Shown in pieces: positions 7,303-14,278 of a stretch of DNA of 21,422 bases. The notes under the pieces are model-generated. The model did not search any database. It saw only the letters and a program-made list of their open reading frames with translations, and was not told the origin of the DNA. The stretch spans positions 1 to 21,422 of the forward strand of contig VAYX01000058.1 in the NCBI GenBank assembly GCA_005885325.1, in the 5' to 3' direction. The first letter of the stretch is position 1. The number at the start of each line of letters is the position of its first letter. A program made the translations under genes and the position numbers. This DNA is from Actinomycetota bacterium. Its GTDB lineage: Bacteria; Actinomycetota; UBA4738; HRBIN12.

Positions 7303-9807
7303 TCAGCCCGCCGCCGCCGTCCGCACGGCGTCCGCGGAGTCGAGCTCGATGGCGTGGTCGGCCAGGGTGCGCGCTGATCCGAGGTCCGTCTCCCGGACGG
7401 CCCGTTTCACTCGGGGCACCGCGGGAGGCGCCACCGACAGCTCCCGGACGCCCAACCCGACGAGGACCGGCACCGCGACGGGGTCGGCGGCGATCTCCCC
7501 GCACACGCCGACCGTCCGTCCATGGGACCCGGCGCCTTCGACGGTCATCCTGATGAGCCGAAGCACCGCCGGGTGCAGGGCGTCGGCGAGGCCGGCGACG
7601 CGCTCGTTGCCGCGCTCGGCCGCGAGCGTGTATTGGGTGAGGTCGTTCGTCCCGATCGAGAAGAAATCCGCCTCCGAGGCGAACACCCCCGCGGCGAGCG
7701 CCGCGGCCGGGACCTCCACCATGATCCCGACCTCGAGGTGCGACGGGGCCCGGCCACCCGCCGCTTCGACCTCGTCCCGGGCTTCCTCCACGAGGGCCTT
7801 CGCAGCTCGGAGCTCGACGAGCGAGGTCACCATGGGAAACATCACCTTCACCGGATGGTCCGCGGCGACCCGAAGGACCGCCCGCAGCTGCTCGCGAAGG
7901 ACGTCCGGCCGGGCCAGGCCGAGCCGGAGGCCGCGCAGGCCGAGGAACGGGTTCGCCTCATGGGGCACCGGGAGATAGGGGAGCGGCTTGTCGCCCCCGA
8001 CGTCCAGAGTTCGAAGGATCAGCGGACGGGCCCGGAGCGCCTCGGCGATGCCGCGATAGACGGCTTCCTGCTCCTGCTCGCTCGGCATCGTCTGCCGGCC
8101 GATGAACAGGAACTCGGTTCGAAGCAGGCCGACACCCTCGGCCCCGGCATCGAGCGCGGACTCGACGTCGGCCGGCTGGCCCACGTTGGCCAGCACCTCG
8201 ATCGGCGTTCCATCTCGGGTGACCGCGGGGCGGGTCGCCTCGGCCCGGGCGGCGGCCTCCGATGCCCGGAACGACTCGGCCCGGCGCTCCGCCTCGGCGA
8301 TCTGCTCGGGCGTCGGATCGGAGCGGACCGCACCCTTCTCGCCGTCGACGATCACGGTCGCTCCCTCGGTGATCCCCAGCACCGCGGGGCCCAAGCCGAC
8401 CACCGCGGGGATCCCGAGCGAGCGAGCGAGGATGGCCGAGTGCGACGTGGGGCCGCCCAGCGCGGTGGCGATCCCCACGACGATCGCGGGATCCAGGCCC
8501 GCGGTGTCGGCCGGCGTGAGGTCCGCCGCGATCAACACGCCCCCGCCGGCGAGCGCGGGCCGGGCCCTCACGCCGCCGACCAGGTGGGCGAGAACCTGCA
8601 CCCCCACTGCCTCGACGTCGGCGGCCCGCTCGCGGAGGTAGGGATCGTCCAGGGCCCGCCACGTCTCCGCCACCCGATCGACGGCCTCCTTCCACGCCTC
8701 ACCCGCGCCCCGGCCCCCGTCGAGGACGGCCGCACGAACCGGTGCGATCAGCTCCTCGTCCTCCAGGAACAACAGGTGGGCGTCGAAGATCGCGGCGCTC
8801 TGCTCGTCGGCCCGGGCCGCGACCGACGCGCGGGTGGCCGAGATCTCCACCCGCGTGGCCTCGATCGCTTCCTCCAGCGCCGCCCACTCCTCCTTGGGCT
8901 CACCGGCCGGCCCGGACGGGACGTCGATGTCCGGAGGGCGGAGGTGACGTGCCGGGCCCACGGCGACACCCGGCGAAGCGGGCAGGCCGGACAGTGCGCC
9001 GTCGACCGGGACGCGCGCCCACGCCTCGGCCGGCCCGGCATCGCTCCGAGCCGCCGCCGGGGCCCGGCTCTCGACGACGTCGTCGCCGAACCGCACGGCC
9101 GCCAGGGCCCCGACGGCGTCGATGGCCGCCTGGGCCTCCGGCCCCCCGGCCACCACCTCGATCTCGTGGCCCTGGCGGACACCCAGCGTGGCCACAGCGT
9201 TCAGGCTCCTGGCGTTGGCCGGCCCCGCGCCGGTGGTGAGGTTGGTCACACGGACCTCGGCATCGAACCGCCCGGCCGTCTGGACGAACCGCGCGGCCGG
9301 CCTGGCGTGCAGCCCGAGCGGGTTGTCCACCGAAAGCCGAACGCTCGCCTGCGGTCCGGCCGCCGGACCGGATTCCGGGGCCGCCGGCACCGGCGCCGCC
9401 GTCCCCAGATGCGTCGCCTTGGGCCCGAGCCCACCACGGGCCTCTTCGGCGGCCTCCTGCAATGACCTCCCCAGCTTGGCCGCCACCGCGGCGGCGACGG
9501 CCCCCTCGACGAACGGCGCCTCGCACAGGAGGACCCGCTCCTTGCGATCCGGCGGCAGCATGTCCAGGGCCATCTCGGCCGAGAGCACGGCGCTGCCCAG
9601 GTCCATGAGGACGAGCACGCCGTCCTCGGACCAGGCGCGCTCGATGGCCTGCATGACGAGGACCGCGTCGGTCCCCATGGGCCGGTCCAGCAGGTCGAGG
9701 CCCCCGACCGGCTCCAGGAGGACCTCCGCCCCGCCCATCTCGCGCGCAAGCTCGGCAACGCCCTCGGCGACCTTCGGGCTGTGCGAGACCAGAACGATGC
9801 CAATCAC
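7303..9807 (-). CDS. dhaM: Three-domain PTS fusion: DhaM (EIIA-like) - HPr - complete Enzyme I
   Basis: An 834-residue phosphotransferase that takes phosphate from PEP and passes it to DhaL-bound ADP for dihydroxyacetone phosphorylation. Three phospho-histidine sites are visible: His9 in VSHSPK (mannose-type EIIA domain, about 1-125), His167 in NPLGLHARPAA (HPr, about 153-245), and His456 in GGPTSHSAILAR (Enzyme I swivelling domain). The Enzyme I part (about 270-834) also includes the C-terminal PEP-binding barrel: LLRTEFLF, FSIGTNDLTQY and the active-site Cys in VGVCGE. E. coli DhaM ends in a truncated Enzyme I and needs the general PTS; this protein looks self-sufficient. The start is GTG 9807, with a GAGGAT element somewhat far upstream. 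A Pro/Ala-rich linker (about 133-153) joins EIIA to HPr. It could be annotated simply as phosphoenolpyruvate-protein phosphotransferase. Confidence 0.93.
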   Translation of the reverse strand: MIGIVLVSHSPKVAEGVAELAREMGGAEVLLEPVGGLDLLDRPMGTDAVLVMQAIERAWSEDGVLVLMDLGSAVLSAEMALDMLPPDRKERVLLCEAPFVEGAVAAAVAAKLGRSLQEAAEEARGGLGPKATHLGTAAPVPAAPESGPAAGPQASVRLSVDNPLGLHARPAARFVQTAGRFDAEVRVTNLTTGAGPANARSLNAVATLGVRQGHEIEVVAGGPEAQAAIDAVGALAAVRFGDDVVESRAPAAARSDAGPAEAWARVPVDGALSGLPASPGVAVGPARHLRPPDIDVPSGPAGEPKEEWAALEEAIEATRVEISATRASVAARADEQSAAIFDAHLLFLEDEELIAPVRAAVLDGGRGAGEAWKEAVDRVAETWRALDDPYLRERAADVEAVGVQVLAHLVGGVRARPALAGGGVLIAADLTPADTAGLDPAIVVGIATALGGPTSHSAILARSLGIPAVVGLGPAVLGITEGATVIVDGEKGAVRSDPTPEQIAEAERRAESFRASEAAARAEATRPAVTRDGTPIEVLANVGQPADVESALDAGAEGVGLLRTEFLFIGRQTMPSEQEQEAVYRGIAEALRARPLILRTLDVGGDKPLPYLPVPHEANPFLGLRGLRLGLARPDVLREQLRAVLRVAADHPVKVMFPMVTSLVELRAAKALVEEARDEVEAAGGRAPSHLEVGIMVEVPAAALAAGVFASEADFFSIGTNDLTQYTLAAERGNERVAGLADALHPAVLRLIRMTVEGAGSHGRTVGVCGEIAADPVAVPVLVGLGVRELSVAPPAVPRVKRAVRETDLGSARTLADHAIELDSADAVRTAAAG

Positions 9808-9862
9808 GTGATCACCGGATCCTCGTCCGAAGCCTACCGGCCCGCACCGGCCGGCCGCCCCC

Positions 9863-11080
9863 TCACGACAACCCGTAGGCCCGGTACAGGAGCTCGACCG
9901 GATGGACGGAGGGGATCCCCGTCGCCCGGGTGATCTGCCACCGGCAGGTCTCGCTGTCGCAGGCGGCGACCTCCGTCGCCACCGCCGTGACCTGACGGAA
10001 CAGCGGCGCGCCCACCTCCATGGCGATGTCGTATTTCTCGGTCTTCAGCCCGTAGGTTCCGGCCACGCCGCAGCACGCGACGTCGCTGTCCACCACCTCG
10101 AGCCCGGGGATCAGGCCGAACAGCTCGAGCGCCGGCTTGCCGATGCCGTGGCCCTGCTGCTGGCACGGCGCGTGGTAGGGGACCCGCATGTCGAGCGGGC
10201 GGAAGTCGGTTCGAAGCGCTCCGCGCTCGTGCAGGCTCAGCAGGAACTCGCAGATGTCGAACATGTGGGCCGACACCGTTCGCAGGTCCTCGTCGTCCTC
10301 CAGCTCGAGGATCTCGCGGGCCTCTCGCTTCAGCATCAGCCCGCAGCTGGTCGAGGTGGCCACGATGTCGTAGCCGCGCCGGGCGTACGGCTCGAGGTTC
10401 CGGGCGAGCTTGCGGACGTACCGTCGCGCGTCGTCGAACAGCCCGTTCGACTGCAGCGGCAGCCCGCAGCAGTCTTGCCGGGGGACGATCACCCGATAGC
10501 CGTTGTGCTCCAGGACGGCCACGGCCATCTGGGCCACCCGAGGCTCGAAGTGGTTCGCGCTGCACCCGTGGAAGTACACGATCGCCTTCGTGGCCGGCGT
10601 GAGCGGGGGGTGGCGGCGGGCCCACGACTGGAACGTCCGGCCGGCGAACAACGGCATCGGGGCCTTGCGGTGGACCCGAAGCGTTCGTTCCACGAGCCAC
10701 CGGAACGCGTGGTTCTTGAGGAAGAAGTTGGCGATGGGGGCGAGCGGCGTGCCCACCTTCCCCATAGCGCTCGGCCGGGCGATGATCCGGTCCCGGAGAG
10801 GGATCCCGCGCTGCGCCTTCATCTTCGCCCGGGCCTGGGAGTTGATCTCGGCGATCTTCACGCCCTGAGGACAGACGGTGGTGCAGATCCCGCAGCCCGA
10901 GCAGTAGTCCAGGGACGCATCCGGCGAGCCGTCGTCGGTCCGGAACCGCTCCAGCTGTGGCCCGACGTACTTCGGCCCGGGGAAGAGCGGTGTGACGTTC
11001 GACACCGGACAGAACGTCTCGCAGATCGTGCACTTCACGCAGTGATCCAGCGATCCCCGAACCCATTCCATCGTGTCCAT
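9863..11080 (-). CDS. glpC: Anaerobic glycerol-3-phosphate dehydrogenase subunit C (Fe-S, quinone-linked)
   Basis: A 405-residue iron-sulfur subunit that carries electrons from GlpAB to the quinone pool at the membrane. Two [4Fe-4S] ferredoxin motifs lie at the N-terminus: C14-x2-C17-x2-C20-x3-C24-P and C60-x2-C63-x2-C66-x3-C70-P. Two cysteine-rich CCG domains follow, with CCG at 204-206 and 336-338 and the associated HGCSANHFEP and HAPCQQQGHG segments. The same layout occurs in GlpC, HdrB/D and glycolate oxidase GlcF; the adjacent glpAB genes decide the call. ATG 11080 overlaps the glpB stop by one base (TGATG). An upstream in-frame extension to 11161 lies inside glpB and adds no homologous sequence. 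The order glpA-glpB-glpC matches the E. coli operon. Confidence 0.93.
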   Translation of the reverse strand: MDTMEWVRGSLDHCVKCTICETFCPVSNVTPLFPGPKYVGPQLERFRTDDGSPDASLDYCSGCGICTTVCPQGVKIAEINSQARAKMKAQRGIPLRDRIIARPSAMGKVGTPLAPIANFFLKNHAFRWLVERTLRVHRKAPMPLFAGRTFQSWARRHPPLTPATKAIVYFHGCSANHFEPRVAQMAVAVLEHNGYRVIVPRQDCCGLPLQSNGLFDDARRYVRKLARNLEPYARRGYDIVATSTSCGLMLKREAREILELEDDEDLRTVSAHMFDICEFLLSLHERGALRTDFRPLDMRVPYHAPCQQQGHGIGKPALELFGLIPGLEVVDSDVACCGVAGTYGLKTEKYDIAMEVGAPLFRQVTAVATEVAACDSETCRWQITRATGIPSVHPVELLYRAYGLS

Positions 11081-12342
11081 CAGGAGGCCCACTCCACGAT
11101 CGCGGACGCCACGGCGAACCCCGATGCCAGGGCCAGACCGTTGCCGGAAAGCTCCCGCCACGGCTCGGCGCCCCCGAGCGCGGCACCGGCGGTGAAGAGA
11201 TTGCGGAAGGCCACGTTCCCGTCGGCGTCGAGCGGTCGAAGGCGTTCGTCCACGGCGATCCCGGCCCGACCCATGGGCTGATCGTCGAAGTACCGCGGGA
11301 CGAACCGAGGCTCGCCGGCGGCGGGTACCCCCGACACCGCCAGCCCGAACACCGACTCATGGACCTCCCCGTAGGAGTCGAGGAAGATGGCGCCCTCGGC
11401 GAACCCCCCGGTTGCCAGCACGAACCATCGGGCCTCGATGGGCGTGGGGCGGGCCGCCGCGGTCTGGATCACCACGTGGGTCACGACGCCGTCCTTCGTC
11501 TCCGCGCCGGCGGCCGTCGAGCCGATCAGGAGCCGGCCTCCCGCGGCGAGGAAAGCGTCGCGCAGCGCGTGGAACAGCCGGATGCCCGCGACCGAGGGGG
11601 GAAGCGTCGGCACCTCGAACACCGGCCGCCCCAGGCGATCCTGGAGATCGAGCCAGGTCGTTCGGTGCTCGTGGAGACCGAGCACCGACGGGAACCCCAC
11701 CGACTCGCCGGGCTCCAGCCGGGGAAGGAGCTCCGCCGCAACCACCGACCGGAACTCCCGATCCTCGAACATCCGCGCATAGCCGAGCGGGCTCACGTCG
11801 GCCTCGGTGCCGGGATCGCTCAGGTGCACCGCCCGAGCGTCCACCGTCACGCCGGTCGGGAGCTTGGCCTGGGACAGGTTGTCGGCCAGGAGCGCGGGAT
11901 AGAAGTCCTTCAGGGCCCGAAGCCCGGCGAACGCGAACCGGCTGCCCGATCGAAGGTCCCCGGCGGCCATGGCCTCCGGGACGAACGCCGAGGGCTTGGG
12001 CACCCCCACGGCGGTGGGCAGGAGGTAGTTCTCCTCGAGGGTCCCGACGTAGGCGAGCGGCGGCATGTGCGCGCTGAGCCACTCGGCGCTCGCTGCCACC
12101 GTGTCCGCAGAGAGCCGCGCGTAGGGATGGTCCGGTCGCTCGGCCACGAAGGAGGGGAGCGCGGCGGCGGGGCGCTCCACGAGGTCCGGGGCGTAGCCCA
12201 GCACGTCGATGGTGGCGGGGGCGAGATGCATGGCGCCCGGCCCTTTCCCCACCAGGGTGGTTCGAAGGCCCGCTTCGGCCAGGCGAACCCCCGCGGTCAG
12301 TCCGGCCAGGCCCGCCCCGACCACCACGGCGTCGGCGCTCAT
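11080..12342 (-). CDS. glpB: Anaerobic glycerol-3-phosphate dehydrogenase subunit B
   Basis: A 420-residue flavoprotein subunit. The N-terminus has a dinucleotide-binding motif (VVVGAGLAGLTAGVRLAEAG), followed by GPGAMHLAPATIDVLGY, a segment characteristic of GlpB. The C-terminal part has RNLFTAGAALGG and NGLALASGFAVASAI, typical of the FAD-binding closure of the fold. In the E. coli enzyme GlpB is needed together with GlpA and GlpC for full activity under anaerobic conditions. ATG 12342 overlaps the glpA stop by 4 nt (ATGA) and the 3' end overlaps glpC by 1 nt, so the three subunits are translationally coupled, as expected for a complex with fixed stoichiometry. The upstream frame (to 12813) overlaps glpA and is not coding. 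Confidence 0.92.
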   Translation of the reverse strand: MSADAVVVGAGLAGLTAGVRLAEAGLRTTLVGKGPGAMHLAPATIDVLGYAPDLVERPAAALPSFVAERPDHPYARLSADTVAASAEWLSAHMPPLAYVGTLEENYLLPTAVGVPKPSAFVPEAMAAGDLRSGSRFAFAGLRALKDFYPALLADNLSQAKLPTGVTVDARAVHLSDPGTEADVSPLGYARMFEDREFRSVVAAELLPRLEPGESVGFPSVLGLHEHRTTWLDLQDRLGRPVFEVPTLPPSVAGIRLFHALRDAFLAAGGRLLIGSTAAGAETKDGVVTHVVIQTAAARPTPIEARWFVLATGGFAEGAIFLDSYGEVHESVFGLAVSGVPAAGEPRFVPRYFDDQPMGRAGIAVDERLRPLDADGNVAFRNLFTAGAALGGAEPWRELSGNGLALASGFAVASAIVEWAS

Positions 12343-13907
12343 GCGGCGCCCACCCAGCCGCCCGGCAGATGGGCGACGTCGAGGATCCCCTGGAAGATCC
12401 AGTCGTCCAACCTGGCCTGTCGGAGCTGGTCCCCGTACAGGATCGGCTGGACCCCCTTCCACCGTTCCTGGACGAAGTCGAGCAACGAGCGGTTGGCGGC
12501 CTCGCCGGGGATCTTCTCCACCTGGTGCAGGATCCCGGTGGCCCGGTAGATGCAGAAGCCGCCCTGGCACGGCCCCATCCCCAGGCGGATCGTGCGCCGG
12601 ATGTCGTCCAGGTCGACGGTCTCGCGGCGCAGCATGGCCGCCTCCAGGCGACGACGGGAAACGAGCTCGCATTCGCAGATCAGCTGGTCCTCGTGGAGCG
12701 TGGGCTCCCGCCGTTCCACCCGCGATCCGAGCCAGTAGTACCGGCCGGGCTCGGAGTCGGGCAAGGGTTCGTCCGCGGTCCGGCACGCGTGCTCCACCCC
12801 GACCTCCGCGCACAGCGCGTCGACGGTGTCCTCGGCCATAAGCCGGAACGTGCAGAACTTCCCACCGGTGATCGTGAGGAACCGCTCCACACCGTCCCGC
12901 TGCCGATGGTTCAGCAACGTGTGCGCCCGGGTGACGTCGCGCGTGTCGGCTCCCTCAGCCTTGTCCTGAAACAGGGGCCGGACCCCGCCCCATACGCGGA
13001 GCGCCCGGGCCCGGCGGAACCCCGGGACCAGGTTCTCGCCCGCGTCCATCATCTTCTGGACCTCGTCCCGGGCGATCTGCCAGTCGTCGGGATCGGCCAC
13101 CTTCTGGTCCGTCGTCCCGATCACCGAGACGGTGCGGATCGGCACGATGATGTCGCCGTCGGCCGGCATCTCGCACCGGTTGACCACCGTGTTCACGAGC
13201 CGGTGGTTCATGGCGATCATGATCCCCTTGCCCGGGAGCACGGTGGCGTCGCAGCCCGCCATGGCGGCGATCCGCCCGGCCCATGCCCCCGAGGCGTTGA
13301 CCACGAAGTCGGCGTCGATCCGGACGTCCTCACCGCCCCGGCGGTCCTTGACCAGGGCGCCCCGGACCGCTCCGCCCTCCACCGTGAGGTCCAGGACCTC
13401 GTGATAGGGAAGGATGCGGCTCCCGTACGCCTGGGCCGACCGGGCGCATGCCCACACGGTCTTCCACGAGTCCACGCTGGCGTCGGGAACGGTGAAAGCG
13501 CGGGAGATCAAGGGGTTCATCCGTGGCTCGCGGCGGAGGGCCTCGGCGACGGGGATCTCCTCGACCGGGATGCCGGCGGCCCGGCACCCCTCCACGAACC
13601 GGTCGGCGTACTCCGGCGTGTCGATCGGCGTCGACACGAACAGGCCACCCGTGTCCTCGATGCAGTCGGCGGCGATCCGCCGGAGGATCACGTTCTCGTG
13701 GATGCACTCCTCGGCGGCCTTGGGGTCCTTCACTACGTACCGGCCCCCGGAGTGCAGGAGCCCGTGGAACCGTCCGGTGGTCCCCGTGGCCAGGTCGCCT
13801 CGGTCCACCAGGACGGTGGAGAACCCGCGCATCGCGGCATCCCTGGCCACGCCGACGCCGGTGGAGCCTCCCCCGATGACGAGCACGTCGGTGTGCAGCG
13901 TGGCCAT
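12339..13907 (-). CDS. glpA: Anaerobic glycerol-3-phosphate dehydrogenase subunit A (FAD catalytic, BFD-like C-terminus)
   Basis: A 522-residue FAD enzyme that oxidises glycerol 3-phosphate to dihydroxyacetone phosphate. The FAD motif GGGSTGVGVARDAAMRG lies at 12-28, with TGRFHGLLHSGGRY and NASGAWA typical of the GlpA/GlpD fold. GlpA rather than GlpD is indicated by the BFD-like [2Fe-2S] domain at about 405-460, with C411-x-C413 and C447-x4-C452 (GPCQGGFC), and by the following glpB and glpC genes. ATG 13907 has a TAGGAGA ribosome-binding site 10 nt upstream. The gene follows a strong GC hairpin at 13939-13979, so read-through from glpK may be limited and a separate promoter within 13908-13938 cannot be excluded, although none is obvious there. 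Confidence 0.95.
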   Translation of the reverse strand: MATLHTDVLVIGGGSTGVGVARDAAMRGFSTVLVDRGDLATGTTGRFHGLLHSGGRYVVKDPKAAEECIHENVILRRIAADCIEDTGGLFVSTPIDTPEYADRFVEGCRAAGIPVEEIPVAEALRREPRMNPLISRAFTVPDASVDSWKTVWACARSAQAYGSRILPYHEVLDLTVEGGAVRGALVKDRRGGEDVRIDADFVVNASGAWAGRIAAMAGCDATVLPGKGIMIAMNHRLVNTVVNRCEMPADGDIIVPIRTVSVIGTTDQKVADPDDWQIARDEVQKMMDAGENLVPGFRRARALRVWGGVRPLFQDKAEGADTRDVTRAHTLLNHRQRDGVERFLTITGGKFCTFRLMAEDTVDALCAEVGVEHACRTADEPLPDSEPGRYYWLGSRVERREPTLHEDQLICECELVSRRRLEAAMLRRETVDLDDIRRTIRLGMGPCQGGFCIYRATGILHQVEKIPGEAANRSLLDFVQERWKGVQPILYGDQLRQARLDDWIFQGILDVAHLPGGWVGAA

Positions 13908-13938
13908 CCCGTCGATTCTCCTACGGGGCGCGTTCAAA

Positions 13939-13979
13939 GGGCGCGGGGTGCGGCGGCCTGGCCGCCGCACCCCGCGCCC
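13939..13979 (-). terminator. Perfect 20-bp GC-rich inverted repeat: terminator or attenuator before glpA
   Basis: Two perfectly complementary 20-nt arms (13939-13958 and 13960-13979) flank a single T. In minus-strand RNA the stem begins 6 nt after the stop codon of the small repeat gene. It is followed by UUUGAACG, only a very short U run, and glpA starts 32 nt further on. The repeat is seen directly. Whether it ends transcription, slows it, or protects the upstream mRNA end from exonucleases is inference. The lack of a long U tract leans towards partial termination or stabilisation. Confidence 0.6.
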
Positions 13980-13985
13980 CCCACG

Positions 13986-14192
13986 TCACTTGTCGTGCTC
14001 CTTCTCCTGGCCCTCGGCGAAGTCGCCCTTATGGTGCCCCTCGTGCTCCTTCTCCTGGCCCTCGGCGAAGTCGCCTTCCTTGTGCTTCTCGTGCTCCTTC
14101 TCCTGGCCTTCGGCGAAGTCGCCCTTGCGGTGCTCCTCCGGGTGCTCGGCCTCCTGGCCGGCCGCGAAGTCGCCCTCCTGGTCGTCCTTCAT
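13986..14192 (-). CDS. Small tandem-repeat protein (GDFAEGQ repeats), function unknown
   Basis: A 68-residue, very hydrophilic protein built almost wholly from four copies of a unit like GDFAEGQEKEHExHxK, at residues 7-23, 24-39, 40-55 and 56-68 (the last truncated). It is rich in Glu, Lys, Asp and His, has no hydrophobic core, signal peptide or membrane span, and is probably disordered. ATG 14192 follows AAAGGAGG, an almost perfect anti-Shine-Dalgarno match at good spacing, so strong translation is expected. It sits between glpK (86 nt away) and a strong hairpin, then glpA. I recognise no named family. The periodic His and acidic residues might bind metal or another protein, but that is a guess. 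The opposite-strand frame here is also open because the repeat is periodic; the ribosome-binding site and operon direction favour this strand. Confidence 0.75.
   Translation of the reverse strand: MKDDQEGDFAAGQEAEHPEEHRKGDFAEGQEKEHEKHKEGDFAEGQEKEHEGHHKGDFAEGQEKEHDK
13989..14174 (-). repeat. Four degenerate tandem repeats of about 48 nt inside the small protein gene
   Basis: The coding sequence repeats with a period of 48 nt (first unit 51 nt, last unit cut to 39 nt). The invariant core encodes GDFA-x-GQE; the spacer between cores varies (AEHPEEHRK, KEHEKHKE, KEHEGHHK, KEHDK). The middle copies are nearly identical at the DNA level, so copy number could change by slippage or unequal recombination. 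Confidence 0.9.
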
Positions 14193-14278
14193 CGCTCCCT
14201 CCTTTCGGAAGGGATGCCCTCACGGGGCTGCCCGGGGTCTGGGTCTCGCCGGGCGCCGACTTCGTTACGCGGCCTCCT

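Noticed and set aside
7522..9465. Plus-strand open frame (647 codons) opposite the DhaM fusion
   Set aside because: No recognisable domain; the minus strand encodes three clear PTS domains with all active-site residues.
9804..9815. Overlapping palindromes TCACGTGA and GTGATCAC at the dhaM start
   Set aside because: They overlap the start codon and occur once; nothing supports an operator here.
14230..14254. GCCCGG/CCGGGC repeat upstream of the small repeat gene
   Set aside because: A 6-bp stem with a 13-nt loop is expected by chance in DNA this GC-rich.
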